64,000 nucleotides of DNA from Halomonas salipaludis (GTDB taxonomy: Bacteria; Pseudomonadota; Gammaproteobacteria; Pseudomonadales; Halomonadaceae), in contig NZ_NSKB01000005.1 of NCBI RefSeq assembly GCF_002286975.1, forward strand, positions 372,001 through 436,000, in the 5' to 3' direction. The notes beneath the pieces were generated by a model, which saw nothing but the letters and a program-made list of their open reading frames with translations, was not told where the DNA came from and searched no databases. The position numbers and the translations under genes are program-made. Shown one piece after another: positions 9,528 to 18,840 of the stretch; the first letter of the stretch is position 1; the number at the start of each line of letters is the position of its first letter.

Positions 9528-9550
9528 AAGGCGGCCCAAGGGCCGCCTTC
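9528..9550 (+). terminator. Hairpin after purC
   Basis: Perfect 9-bp stem AAGGCGGCC-caag-GGCCGCCTT, 37 bp after the purC stop, followed by CCTGCG with no T tract. It marks the boundary between the housekeeping operon and the molybdenum hydroxylase cluster. The 190 bp from here to the next start show no other clear element. Confidence 0.6.
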
Positions 9551-9740
9551 CTGCGTTCGAAAGCCGTGTGTCTGCTCTGGCGACTGCTCCTTATTTTTTG
9601 GTCGCAATTCAGACTCTCGGGTAAATCTGCCGATGCCAGGGTCAAATTCCATCCCGCCGGGCAAGGTCGATCGGCGAGCGACTCCATAGACTCCTCTCCA
9701 GATGGCAACCGATTCCGACACGGCCATTGTGGAGAGGTGG

Positions 9741-12731
9741 ATGAACGCTTTCGAGCCAACCATGCGGGAGGGGCAGTCGGGCCAAATTGGCCGCCGGCAG
9801 ACGCGCATTGAAGACGATGCCCTGCTGCGGGGACGTGGTCGCTATGCCGATGACCTGGCGGTGGCGCCGGGCACTCTGCATGCCGCCGTGCTGCGTTCAC
9901 CCCATGCCCATGCCCAGCTGGTCGACTTGGACGCCACGCCGGCGCTGGCCATGCCTGGCGTGCACGCCGTCCTGACCGGCGAGGATATCAAGCGCTGGGC
10001 GCGGCCCTTTCCGGTTGGCGTGCGCCAGCCCATGGAGCACTGGTGCCTGGCCGTCGACAAGGTGCGTTATGTTGGCGAGCCGGTGGCGGTGGTGATGGCT
10101 GAGAGTCGTTACCTTGCCGAAGATGCCCTTGACGCCATCCGAGTCGACTATCAGATGCTGCCCGTCGCGGTGGATACCGAAACGGCTATCACCGAAGACG
10201 CCCCGCTGCTTCACGAGGCGGTGGGCAGTAATGTGGTCAGCGAGCGCCACTTCCGCTACGGCGACCCGGAACAGGCCTTCGTCGAGGCCGAGAGACGCAT
10301 CTCGCTCAAGGTGCGCGTGCCGCGTAGCTCCTGCACACCAATGGAGTGCTACGTGGTCATCGCCGACTACGACGCTGCCAGTGACGGCTACGACGTACTC
10401 TCCAACTTCCAGGGGCCCTATGCGCTGCACTCGGTGATGGCTCGCGCCCTTAAGGTCCCCGGCAACCGCCTGCGCCTTCGTACCCCACCGGAATCCGGTG
10501 GCAGCTTCGGCATCAAGCAGGGGGTCTTTCCCTATGTGGTGATGATGGGGTTGGCCGCCCGCAAGGCCGGCGCCCCGGTGAAGTGGGTAGAGGATCGCCT
10601 CGAGCACCTGCAGGGGGCCTCCTCGGCTACCAATCGCGTGACCGAGATCGAGGCCGCTGTTACTGATGATGGCCGGGTCACCGCCCTGCGCTGGGACCAG
10701 GTCGACGACTGCGGCGCTTACCTGCGTGCACCGGAGCCGGCCACCTTCTACCGCATGCACGGTAACCTGACCGGTGCCTACGCCATCGAGCATCTTTCGG
10801 TGCGGAACCGTGTCGCGCTCACCAACAAAACCCCCACGGGACTCAACCGTGGCTTCGGCGGCCCCCAGGTGTACTTCGCCCTCGAACGGCTGATGCAGCG
10901 CATCGCCGTGGAACTCGACCTCGACCCTCTCGAGGTGATACGCCGCAACCTGGTGCCGTCCGGGAGTTTCCCTTACCGCGCTGCGGCCGGGGCATTGCTC
11001 GACTCCGGTGATTATCCCGCCGCTGTGGAACAAGGCATTCGCGAAGGCGGCCTGGACGAGTTGTTGGCACGCCGCGAGGCGGCCCGCCGCGAGGGGCGGC
11101 TCTACGGCATCGGCTATACCGTGGCGGTGGAACCCTCGATCTCCAACATGGGCTATATCACCACCGCCATGACGCCCGAGGAGCGGCGCAAGGCCGGTCC
11201 CAAGAACGGGGCGGTGAGCACCGCCACGATCAGCGTCGGTCCGCTGGGCGACGTCAGCGCCCATGTCTCGTCGACGCCGCAAGGGCAGGGGCATCGCACG
11301 GTGGTCGCCCAGGTGATCGCCGAGGTGCTCGGGGTGTCGCTTGAGTCGATCAGCGTCAATGTCGAGCTCGATACCGGTAAGGACGCCTGGTCGATCGCCT
11401 CGGGCAACTACTCCAGCCGCTTCTCAGGGGCCGTGGCCGGGGCGGTCTACCAGGCGGCGGTGAAGGTGCGCGATCGCCTGGCCGGTATCGCCGCCGCTCA
11501 GTGGCAGGTGGAGGCCAGTCGCATCCGCTTCGCCGAGGGGCAGGTGATAGTGAACGACAGCGAGCTATCGATGCCCTTTGGCCGCCTGGCCGGCGCCACC
11601 CACTGGGCGCCGGGCACACTGCCCGAGGGCGAGCCGGGCGGGCTGCGCGAGACGGCCTTCTGGTCGCCGCCCCAGCTCGAGGCGCCGGACGATGACGATC
11701 GTATCAACAGCTCGCTCTGCTACGGCTTCATCTTCGACTACTGCGGGGTGGAGGTCGACCGCATCACCGGCCAGGTGAGACTCGACCGCTATGTCACCCT
11801 GCATGACGCTGGCCGCCTGCTCAATCCGGACCTTGTTGATGGCCAGGTGCGGGGAGCCTTCGCCCAGGGGCTCGGTGCGGCACTGATGGAGGAGTTTACC
11901 TACGGCGACGATGGCAGCTTCCAGTCCGGCACCTTCGCCGACTACCTGGTACCGACCAGTGTCGAGGTGCCTGAACCACTGATCCTGCACAGGGAGACGC
12001 CGTCGCCATTCACCCCGCTGGGTGCCAAGGGGGTCGGCGAGGGCAACAACATGAGCACCCCGGTGTGCATCGCCAATGCCGTGGCCGACGCGCTGGGCAT
12101 TGCGGACATAGAGTTGCCGCTGACACCGTCGAAGGTGCGTACGCTGATCGGCATCGAGGAGCCACCGCGGCCCCAGGGCGTGGGCGAGGATCAGGCGGCT
12201 CACGCAGCCGGTGGCGGCTCGCGGCTCACTGCCAGCGACTCGGTGACGCTACCGGGCAGCTCTCAAGCAATCTTCGACACTCTGCTTGATCCCGAGACCC
12301 TGCAAGCGATCATCCCTGGCTGCCATGCCCTGGAACTCACCGGAGAGAACGCCTACCGCGCCGACGTCACCGTCGGCGTGGGGATGATCCGAGCGCGCTT
12401 CGATGCACGGGTGGCGCTCTCCGATCTCGACCCACCGCACGCTCTGCGCCTCTCCGGGGCCGGCACCAGTGCCATGGGCTCAGCGGAGGGCAGTGCGCGG
12501 ATTCGGCTGACTGAGGTCGAGGGCGGCCAGACGCGACTCGACTACGACTACGACGCCGCCGTGGGCGGCAAGGTCGCCTCGGTGGGCGGGCGCATGCTGC
12601 AAAGCGCCTCGCGGATGATCATCGGCCAGATATTCGCGCGCCTGGCCCAGCGCATGGGTGGCGCCGCACCACGACTGTCGCTGTGGCAGCGCCTCAAGGG
12701 CCTGTTCGCCGGACGGGGAGGTTGCTCATGA
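9741..12731 (+). CDS. Xanthine dehydrogenase-family molybdopterin subunit with C-terminal CoxG-like domain
   Basis: A 996-residue large subunit of a molybdenum hydroxylase. Residues about 20-130 form the a/b hammerhead domain (GRGRYADDLAVAPGTLHAAV). The molybdopterin-binding domains follow (GGSFGIKQ, LNRGFGGPQ) and the catalytic-base glutamate is about E767 in GAKGVGEGNN. After about residue 825 comes an SRPBCC/CoxG-type domain (VTLPGSSQAIFDTLLDPE, IPGCHALEL) normally encoded by a separate coxG gene. The loop reads LNRGFGGPQ rather than the AYRCSFR loop of true CO dehydrogenase, so CO oxidation is unlikely. The start at 9741 has GGAG at 6-nt spacing; ATG codons at 9702 and 9762 are alternatives. 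The substrate is unknown. The gene overlaps the FAD subunit by ATGA. Confidence 0.88.
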   Translation: MNAFEPTMREGQSGQIGRRQTRIEDDALLRGRGRYADDLAVAPGTLHAAVLRSPHAHAQLVDLDATPALAMPGVHAVLTGEDIKRWARPFPVGVRQPMEHWCLAVDKVRYVGEPVAVVMAESRYLAEDALDAIRVDYQMLPVAVDTETAITEDAPLLHEAVGSNVVSERHFRYGDPEQAFVEAERRISLKVRVPRSSCTPMECYVVIADYDAASDGYDVLSNFQGPYALHSVMARALKVPGNRLRLRTPPESGGSFGIKQGVFPYVVMMGLAARKAGAPVKWVEDRLEHLQGASSATNRVTEIEAAVTDDGRVTALRWDQVDDCGAYLRAPEPATFYRMHGNLTGAYAIEHLSVRNRVALTNKTPTGLNRGFGGPQVYFALERLMQRIAVELDLDPLEVIRRNLVPSGSFPYRAAAGALLDSGDYPAAVEQGIREGGLDELLARREAARREGRLYGIGYTVAVEPSISNMGYITTAMTPEERRKAGPKNGAVSTATISVGPLGDVSAHVSSTPQGQGHRTVVAQVIAEVLGVSLESISVNVELDTGKDAWSIASGNYSSRFSGAVAGAVYQAAVKVRDRLAGIAAAQWQVEASRIRFAEGQVIVNDSELSMPFGRLAGATHWAPGTLPEGEPGGLRETAFWSPPQLEAPDDDDRINSSLCYGFIFDYCGVEVDRITGQVRLDRYVTLHDAGRLLNPDLVDGQVRGAFAQGLGAALMEEFTYGDDGSFQSGTFADYLVPTSVEVPEPLILHRETPSPFTPLGAKGVGEGNNMSTPVCIANAVADALGIADIELPLTPSKVRTLIGIEEPPRPQGVGEDQAAHAAGGGSRLTASDSVTLPGSSQAIFDTLLDPETLQAIIPGCHALELTGENAYRADVTVGVGMIRARFDARVALSDLDPPHALRLSGAGTSAMGSAEGSARIRLTEVEGGQTRLDYDYDAAVGGKVASVGGRMLQSASRMIIGQIFARLAQRMGGAAPRLSLWQRLKGLFAGRGGCS

Positions 12732-13573
12732 AACCTGCTGCTTTCGATTATCTGCGCCCGTCGAGCCGTCGCGAGGCCTGCGAGCTGCTGCATGAGGCTG
12801 GAGACGATGCTCGACTGATCGCCGGGGGGCAATCGCTGATGGCGGTGCTCAACATGCGCCTGGCCCAGCCCAAGCGGCTGATCGATATCGCGGGCATCGA
12901 GGACCTGCACTATATCGAGCGTCGCGACGATCACCTGGCGGTGGGCGCCGGGGTGACCCAGGCCGAGCTGCTCGAGTACCCCGGTCTCGCCGAGGCGGTC
13001 CCGTTGCTGGCCCAGGCGATGCCCTGGATCGGCCATTGGCAGACCCGTAACCGCGGCACGGTATGCGGTTCGATCGCGCATGCCGATCCCAGCGCCGAGC
13101 TGCCGCTGTGTCTGGCCACCCTGGGAGGGCAGGTGGTACTCGAGAACCGCCGCGGCAAGTCGCGCCGGGTCATGGCGGAGGACTTCTTCCAGGGGGTACT
13201 GACTACCGACCGCCGTCAGGACGAGCTGATCACCGAAGTGCGCTTTCCCCTGGCGAGGCCGGGCGCGGAGTACCGCTTCCGCGAAGTGGCCATGCGCCAC
13301 GGCGACTTCGCCATTGTCGCGCTGGCGGCGGTGATCGACAGCAACCGCGTCACCCTCGGCGTGGGTGGCGTCGCCGACCGCCCAGTGAGTCGCGAGCTCG
13401 CCCGCCACGCTGACCCGAGCGAGGCCCTCAACGCCCTCGCCTGGTCGTTGGGCGCCGAGGACGATGCCCATGCCACGGCGGCCTATCGCCGCCAGTTGAT
13501 CCGCGAGCTCGGCCGGGAGTTGATCGCCGGCGGGCCAAGTGATGAGGAGAACGCCCATGCACGCCAGGGCTGA
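12728..13573 (+). CDS. FAD-binding subunit of the molybdenum hydroxylase (CoxM/XdhB-type)
   Basis: A 281-residue medium subunit that passes electrons from the Fe-S subunit to its acceptor. It carries both FAD motifs of the family: AGGQSLMAVLNMRLAQP near residue 35 and GTVCGSIAHADPSAELP near residue 115. A CO-dehydrogenase-type C-terminal domain follows (DFAIVALAAV, GVGGVADRP). It has no extra four-cysteine loop, unlike the FAD subunit of 4-hydroxybenzoyl-CoA reductase. The start overlaps the stop of the large subunit, and the end overlaps the small subunit by 17 bp, so the three are translated as one unit. Confidence 0.88.
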   Translation: MKPAAFDYLRPSSRREACELLHEAGDDARLIAGGQSLMAVLNMRLAQPKRLIDIAGIEDLHYIERRDDHLAVGAGVTQAELLEYPGLAEAVPLLAQAMPWIGHWQTRNRGTVCGSIAHADPSAELPLCLATLGGQVVLENRRGKSRRVMAEDFFQGVLTTDRRQDELITEVRFPLARPGAEYRFREVAMRHGDFAIVALAAVIDSNRVTLGVGGVADRPVSRELARHADPSEALNALAWSLGAEDDAHATAAYRRQLIRELGRELIAGGPSDEENAHARQG

Positions 13574-14084
13574 CCAGCGCATTCGCGTGACCCTGACCCT
13601 CAATGGTCGCGAGCGCAGCGGCTACGCCGAGCCCCGCACCCAACTGTGTGACTTCCTGCGCCACGAGCTGGGGGCCACCGGCACGCACGTGGGCTGTGAG
13701 CATGGCGTGTGCGGTGCCTGCACGGTGCGCGTCGACGGTCGTGCCAGCCGCAGCTGCCTGATGCTCGCGGTACAGGCCGAGGGTCGGCGGCTCGACACCG
13801 TCGAGTCGCTGGCAGGAGAGGAGGGCCTTTCCGATCTGCAACAGGCTTTCCGGCGTCATCACGCCCTGCAGTGCGGCTTCTGCACCGCAGGCATTCTGAT
13901 GTCCTGCGAGGAGTTCCTGGACCGTGTGGCCGACCCCAGCGAGGCCCAGGTGCGCGACATGTTGTCGGGTCATCTGTGCCGTTGCACCGGCTATACCGGC
14001 ATGGTCCAGGCGGTACTCGACGTGGCCCGGACGCGCCGCGAGGCAACCGTGCCTGATAGTCAACAGGAGAACAACGATGTTTGA
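13557..14084 (+). CDS. 2Fe-2S subunit of the molybdenum hydroxylase (CoxS/XdhA-type)
   Basis: A 175-residue small subunit with two [2Fe-2S] clusters. The plant-ferredoxin-type cluster uses CEHGVCGACTV and a later Cys in SRSCLML; the second uses the helical-bundle motifs CGFCTAGILMSC and HLCRCTGYTG. It delivers electrons from the molybdenum centre to FAD. The start at 13557 follows GAGGAGA; a further upstream ATG at 13539 lacks a comparable site. The order large-medium-small differs from the medium-small-large order of carboxydotroph cox operons. The C-terminus overlaps the start of the CoA ligase by 8 nt. Confidence 0.92.
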   Translation: MHARADQRIRVTLTLNGRERSGYAEPRTQLCDFLRHELGATGTHVGCEHGVCGACTVRVDGRASRSCLMLAVQAEGRRLDTVESLAGEEGLSDLQQAFRRHHALQCGFCTAGILMSCEEFLDRVADPSEAQVRDMLSGHLCRCTGYTGMVQAVLDVARTRREATVPDSQQENNDV

Positions 14085-15606
14085 TCTTGGTCGCAGTTTT
14101 CTTGCCTCGGTAGAGCGTCGCCCCCGGGCGATTGCCATTTCCGATGGCGAGCTACGCAAGACCTATGCCGAATGGTTCGCCGATATCCAGAGCGTGGCCA
14201 GGAGCCTCGAAGCGATGGGCCTGGCCAAGGGGGACCGTCTGCTGGTGGTGATGCAGAACCGCTGGCAGATGGCGACCCTGCACTGGGCCTGCCAATTCGC
14301 CGGGATCGTGGTCACCCCCCTCAACTGGCGATCCACGGCCCGGGATCTGAGTTACTGCATCGAGGATGCCGAGGTCAAGGCGCTCGCCTATGACGCTTCG
14401 GTGGCCGAAGCGGTGAACGGCTGTCCCGAGGCACAGCGGCTACCACGCATCACTGCCGGAGGGGGCGAGGACATCGGTGCCCAGGACTTCGACGCCCTGC
14501 TCGGTGTGGACGGTGAGCTGGTATTGCGTGCCGATGCCGAGGATGTCTCGTTGATGCTCTACACCTCGGGGACCAGCGGCAAGCCCAAGGGTGTGCCACG
14601 CCTGCATCGCGCCGAGCGTTCCGCAGCGCTGGCCCATGTGGCACAGAACCTCTATCGCCACGACGAGTGCACCCTCGGCGTGATGCCGCTCTATCACACC
14701 ATGGGCGTGCGCTCGCTGCTGTCGATGGCACTGATCGACGGCCACTTCGTCTGCGTGCCGAAGTTCGATCCCGCGGCGACGCTGGATGCCATTGAGCGTG
14801 AGGGCGTCACCAACCTCTATCTGGTGCCGACCCTCTACCACATGCTCATCGAGCACCCCGAGTTCTCACCGCCGCGGGTGGTCAGCGTCGACAAGCTGGG
14901 CTTCGCCGGCGCGCCGATGAGTGCGGGGCTGATGGCACGGGTCCAGGAGGCCTTCCAGCCCAGCCTGTTCGTCAACCACTACGGCAGCTCCGAGATCTAT
15001 ACCTTCACCATCGACCAACGAGCCAGTGACAAGCCGGGCTCATCGGGTCGGCCTGCGCTCAACCAACGCATCCGGGTGGTCAGGGTGGGCGCCGAGTCGC
15101 CGGACGAGATCCTGGGCGTGGGGGAAGAGGGCGAGATCATCGCCGACATGGCCGGCGACGAGGCCTTCCAGGGCTACTGGCACCGCCCCGATGCCGACCG
15201 CAAGGCGCTCAAGGCGGGCTGGTACTTCACCAGTGATACCGGCTACTTCGACGCCGACGGCGACCTGTTCGTCACCGGCCGGGTCGACGACCTGATCATC
15301 ACCGGTGGCGAGAACGTCAGCCCGGTGGAGATCGAGAATGTGCTCTCGGTGCATCCCCAGGTGGAAGAGGTCGTGGTGGTGGGGCTGGCCGACGAGCAGT
15401 GGGGCGAGGTAGTCACCGCCTTCGTCAAGGCCCGACAGGCCACCGACGAGGGCGAACTCGACCGGCACTGCATCGACTCCGGGCTGGCCCGCTTCAAGCG
15501 CCCGCGGCGCTACGTCTTCGTCGACGAGATTCCCAAGTCCCCGGTGGGCAAGATCCTGCGCCGCGTGCTGCGCGAGCAGGACAGCCCCAGCGCACAACCC
15601 CATTGA
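14077..15606 (+). CDS. AMP-forming acyl-CoA synthetase (class I adenylate-forming ligase)
   Basis: A 509-residue ligase that activates a carboxylic acid to its CoA thioester through an acyl-AMP. The P-loop-like motif is YTSGTSGKPKGVPR (about residues 165-178). Other core motifs are HYGSSEIYTF, YFDADGDLFVTGRVDD and the catalytic lysine about K492 in SPVGKILRR. The substrate acid cannot be read from the sequence; the BenE-type permease downstream suggests an aromatic or related acid. It overlaps coxS by 8 nt and is followed after 26 bp by a crotonase, so the acid is probably activated within this pathway. Confidence 0.9.
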   Translation: MFDLGRSFLASVERRPRAIAISDGELRKTYAEWFADIQSVARSLEAMGLAKGDRLLVVMQNRWQMATLHWACQFAGIVVTPLNWRSTARDLSYCIEDAEVKALAYDASVAEAVNGCPEAQRLPRITAGGGEDIGAQDFDALLGVDGELVLRADAEDVSLMLYTSGTSGKPKGVPRLHRAERSAALAHVAQNLYRHDECTLGVMPLYHTMGVRSLLSMALIDGHFVCVPKFDPAATLDAIEREGVTNLYLVPTLYHMLIEHPEFSPPRVVSVDKLGFAGAPMSAGLMARVQEAFQPSLFVNHYGSSEIYTFTIDQRASDKPGSSGRPALNQRIRVVRVGAESPDEILGVGEEGEIIADMAGDEAFQGYWHRPDADRKALKAGWYFTSDTGYFDADGDLFVTGRVDDLIITGGENVSPVEIENVLSVHPQVEEVVVVGLADEQWGEVVTAFVKARQATDEGELDRHCIDSGLARFKRPRRYVFVDEIPKSPVGKILRRVLREQDSPSAQPH

Positions 15607-15632
15607 CCAGCAGACCGACAAGGAACCAAGAC

Positions 15633-16430
15633 ATGACTACCACCGACGTGAATACCATTCTGGCCAGCGACTTCGACGGCTTCAGGGTCCAGGTCGATGC
15701 CGAGCGTGCCGACATCATCCTCGACCGTCCGCCACTCAACGTGATCTCGATGCCCCAACGCGACGAGCTGCGTCGCGTGTTTGAGGCGCTGGACGCCCAT
15801 GACGGCGTGCGCGTCATCGTGCTGCGCGCCGAGGGCGAACATTTCTCCAGTGGTGGCGACATCAAGGGGTTCCTCGAGGCCTCACCCGAACATGTCTCGA
15901 AACTCGCCGACAACGTGGCTGCCCCGGCGCGCTGCTCGAAGCCGGTGATCGCTGCCAACCGTGGCTACACCTTCGGCGTCGGCTTCGAGCTGTCATTGGC
16001 CTGCGATTTCCGCATCGCCTCCGAGACGACCCTCTATGCCCTGCCGGAGCAGAAACTGGGGCAGATCCCGGGCTCCGGAGGCTCTGCCCGCCTGCAGAAG
16101 ATCATCGGCATCGCCCGGACCAAGCACATGGTGATGCGTGCCAAGCGCATCGGCGGTGCCCAGGCGCTGGCGTGGGGTATCGCCACCGAGTGCGTGCCCG
16201 ACGATCAACTGGAAAGCGCCACCCAGGCCTTGGTGGACGAACTGCGTGGCTTTTCACCGCTCGCCCAGCGCACCGCCAAGCGCCTGATCAACGACAACGA
16301 GGATGCCCCGCTGTCGGTGGCCATCGAGATGGAAGGCCACTGCTACAGCCGGCTGCGTACCTCCAGCGACTTTCGCGAGGGTGTCGAGGCCTTCCATGGC
16401 AAACGCCGAGCCGTCTTCACCGGTGAATGA
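15633..16430 (+). CDS. Enoyl-CoA hydratase/isomerase (crotonase) family protein
   Basis: A 265-residue crotonase. The oxyanion-hole segment is FSSGGDIKGF. Both acidic residues of true hydratases appear to be kept: the Glu in FGVGFELSLACDF and the Glu in ALPEQKLGQIPGSGG. A hydratase rather than a pure isomerase or dehalogenase is therefore plausible. It starts at 15633 behind AAGGAACC. It lies between the CoA ligase and the permease on the same strand, so its substrate is probably an unsaturated or ring CoA ester made by the upstream enzymes (inference). Confidence 0.88.
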   Translation: MTTTDVNTILASDFDGFRVQVDAERADIILDRPPLNVISMPQRDELRRVFEALDAHDGVRVIVLRAEGEHFSSGGDIKGFLEASPEHVSKLADNVAAPARCSKPVIAANRGYTFGVGFELSLACDFRIASETTLYALPEQKLGQIPGSGGSARLQKIIGIARTKHMVMRAKRIGGAQALAWGIATECVPDDQLESATQALVDELRGFSPLAQRTAKRLINDNEDAPLSVAIEMEGHCYSRLRTSSDFREGVEAFHGKRRAVFTGE

Positions 16431-16472
16431 CCCGTACCCCAATGACATAACAACAACCCCCGGAGAGATACC

Positions 16473-17750
16473 ATGCAAGCACACGACAATAATGGGGTCA
16501 GCCCCACGCCAGCTGCAGTCGTGGACGCCAAGCGTCCGCTGCTCAAGGACCTGACCCGGGTCTTCACGGCCAAGTCGATCAGTGCAGGCACCGTCGCCGC
16601 ACTGTTCGGTTGCTCGGGGCCGGCGCTGATCGTGATCAGCGCCGCCGAGGCCGGCAACCTGAGCAATGGCCAGACCGTGGCCTGGCTGTTTGCCATCTAT
16701 TTCCTGGGCGGTCTGATCAGTCTGATCATGGCCTCGCGCTATCGTATGCCGATCACCGGGGCCTACTCGATCCCGGGGGCGGCAATCATGATCGCCGCCC
16801 TGTCGACCATTCCCTTCAACGAGGCGGTCGGCGCCTTCATCATGAGCGGCGCTATCGTTCTCCTGCTGGGTGTCAGCGGAGTAGTGGGGCGTATCATGCG
16901 TTGGCTACCGATGCCGATCGTCATGGCGATGATCGCCGGCGCCTTGATCCGCTTCGGCATCGGTGCGGTGAACGCGGTGGGGGCCGCACCCTGGATCGCC
17001 GGCACGGCAGTGGTGGCCTTCTTCCTCAGTTCACGCTTCATCAAGGCGGTGCCCCCAGTGCTGGTGGCCGCGGTAGTGGGGCTCATCGTGGCTTTCACCA
17101 TGGGGGCTGTTCAGCCCGCCGATGTGGACATCGCCTTCGTCGCACCGCAGTTCACCGCACCGAGCTTCACCCTGGGGGCCTTCCTGGCCATCTCCGTGCC
17201 GCTGGCGGCACTGGTGATCGGGGCCGAGAATGCCCAGGCCACCGGGGTGCTGCTGGCCGAAGAGTACCGCCCACCGGTCAATGCCATGACCATCGTCAGC
17301 GGCATCGGTGGCATGCTCGCCGGCCTCCTCGGCGGCCACAATGCCAACATCGCCGGGCCGATGACCGCCATCTGCTCCTCCGAGCAGGCAGGCGACGACA
17401 AGAGCACCCGCTATGGTGCCACCCTGGTGAATGGCGTGCTGTTCTGTGCCTTCGGGCTCTTTGCCGGTGCGGCGGTGCCCTTCATCCTGGCGTTGCCCAG
17501 CGCCCTGATCGGTAGCGTGGCCGGCCTGGCGATGATCGGCGTGCTGCTGGCAGCCTTCCAGCACGCCTTCTCCCGCCATCGTGGCCACCAGATCGGTGCC
17601 TTCGTGGCGCTGGTGGTGGCGATGAGCAACATCAGCCTGCTGGGGATCAGCGCTCCCTTCTGGGCACTGGTCTGCGGTATCGCGGTCTCCTTGCTGCTGG
17701 GTGAGAAGACGCTGGATCCCGACACCGAGACGACCCAGGTGGCCGATTGA
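16473..17750 (+). CDS. BenE-family (benzoate/H+ symporter-like) permease
   Basis: A 425-residue inner-membrane protein with about 11-12 hydrophobic segments. The family hallmark is the block GGHNANIAGPMTAICSSEQAG (about residues 285-305), with PITGAYSIPGAAI near residue 95. Characterised BenE proteins import benzoate with protons, but this paralogue is not next to benzoate dioxygenase genes, so the substrate is inferred only as an aromatic or similar carboxylate. A GGAGAG ribosome site precedes the ATG. Its position in the operon makes it the likely uptake step for the acid handled by the CoA ligase and molybdenum hydroxylase. Confidence 0.87.
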   Translation: MQAHDNNGVSPTPAAVVDAKRPLLKDLTRVFTAKSISAGTVAALFGCSGPALIVISAAEAGNLSNGQTVAWLFAIYFLGGLISLIMASRYRMPITGAYSIPGAAIMIAALSTIPFNEAVGAFIMSGAIVLLLGVSGVVGRIMRWLPMPIVMAMIAGALIRFGIGAVNAVGAAPWIAGTAVVAFFLSSRFIKAVPPVLVAAVVGLIVAFTMGAVQPADVDIAFVAPQFTAPSFTLGAFLAISVPLAALVIGAENAQATGVLLAEEYRPPVNAMTIVSGIGGMLAGLLGGHNANIAGPMTAICSSEQAGDDKSTRYGATLVNGVLFCAFGLFAGAAVPFILALPSALIGSVAGLAMIGVLLAAFQHAFSRHRGHQIGAFVALVVAMSNISLLGISAPFWALVCGIAVSLLLGEKTLDPDTETTQVAD

Positions 17751-17789
17751 ACGCGGCTGCACCATCGGTGGCCATGAGAGGGCGGAGCG

Positions 17790-18764
17790 ATGCGTGACCT
17801 CGATCATCAGGTAATCACCCGGGCGCTGGCCTGGGTCCGCGAGGGCCATCCCATCTGGCTGTGCACCGTGCTGTCGACCTATGGCTCGTCGCCCCGGGTG
17901 CCGGGCGCCATGCTGGTGGCGCGTCGCGACGGTCGGTATGTCGGCTCGCTGTCCGGTGGCTGTGTCGAGGAGGACTTCCTCGAGGAACTCATCGCCGGCG
18001 CCTTCGACCGGATGGTGACCCTGCGTCGCTACGGTGAAAGTCGCGAGGAGAGCCGACGCCTCGCCTTGCCTTGTGGCGGCGTGCTCGAGGTATTGATCGA
18101 GCACCGTGCCCCCGACACCGCCTGGCTGGCGCACCTCGAGGCGCTGTACCGGGCCCTGCAGGGGCAGCACCGACTGGTGCGGCGTGTCGATGTCGAGGCC
18201 GGCGCCTTTCAGGCCTTTAACGATGACGCTGCCGAGGGGCCATGCGTGGTGCGCCGGCCAGCGTCCGTCGACATCCGCATCGGGCCCGTGCTGCGCCTGC
18301 TGCTGGCCGGCCTCTCGCCGGTGGCCGACGTCTGTGCTCGCTTCTCCCAGGCGTTGGGCCACGAGGTGATTGTCTGCGACCCTCGCCCGGAGATGCGCGA
18401 AGGGTTCAGTGTCGACGGGGTGACGGTGGTGCCGCTGTTGCCGTCGGCCTTCATCGCCGCCGGGGGCTGTCATGCGGCAACCGCGGTGGTGGCCCTGACC
18501 CATGATCCGCGCATCGATGATCTGGCCATGATCGAGGCAGTGCGTACCGAGGCCTTCTATATCGGCGTGATGGGGTCGCGCCGGACCTCGGATGCCCGCG
18601 CCACACGGCTGCTGCGTTCCGGGGGGCTGTCCCAGGCCGATATCGATCGCATCCACATGCCGATCGGCCTCGATCTCGGCAGCAAGACCCCGGCCGAGAT
18701 AGCCCTGGCAGTCATGGCTGATATCGTGCGGGCTTACCATTGGCGTTCGCGTAATGCGCGCTGA
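17790..18764 (+). CDS. XdhC/CoxI-family molybdenum cofactor maturation factor
   Basis: A 324-residue protein of the XdhC family, which binds the molybdenum cofactor, protects it during sulfuration and hands it to the apo-hydroxylase. The N-terminal XdhC/CoxI domain shows STYGSSPRVPGAMLV and SLSGGCVEEDF. The C-terminal Rossmann-like XdhC_C domain shows VVALTHDPRIDD, YIGVMGSRRT and IGLDLGSKTPAEIALAV. Its presence argues for a sulfurated, XDH-type cofactor in the upstream enzyme. It is 39 bp after the permease on the same strand. Confidence 0.92.
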   Translation: MRDLDHQVITRALAWVREGHPIWLCTVLSTYGSSPRVPGAMLVARRDGRYVGSLSGGCVEEDFLEELIAGAFDRMVTLRRYGESREESRRLALPCGGVLEVLIEHRAPDTAWLAHLEALYRALQGQHRLVRRVDVEAGAFQAFNDDAAEGPCVVRRPASVDIRIGPVLRLLLAGLSPVADVCARFSQALGHEVIVCDPRPEMREGFSVDGVTVVPLLPSAFIAAGGCHAATAVVALTHDPRIDDLAMIEAVRTEAFYIGVMGSRRTSDARATRLLRSGGLSQADIDRIHMPIGLDLGSKTPAEIALAVMADIVRAYHWRSRNAR

Positions 18765-18840
18765 GACCGAGACGACCCTACATGGCGAGCGGCCATTCCC
18801 CTTTAGTTTGAGTCTCGGTGATGTGTTGACGAAGAGTGGT

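Noticed and set aside
12728-13573. 4-hydroxybenzoyl-CoA reductase FAD subunit
   Set aside because: That subunit carries an extra 4Fe-4S loop with four cysteines; this 281-residue protein has only three scattered cysteines and no such insertion.
9741-14084. Aerobic CO dehydrogenase (coxLMS)
   Set aside because: The large subunit has LNRGFGGPQ where true CO dehydrogenase has the AYRCSFR loop, the gene order is large-medium-small, and the accessory coxD/coxE/coxF genes are absent.
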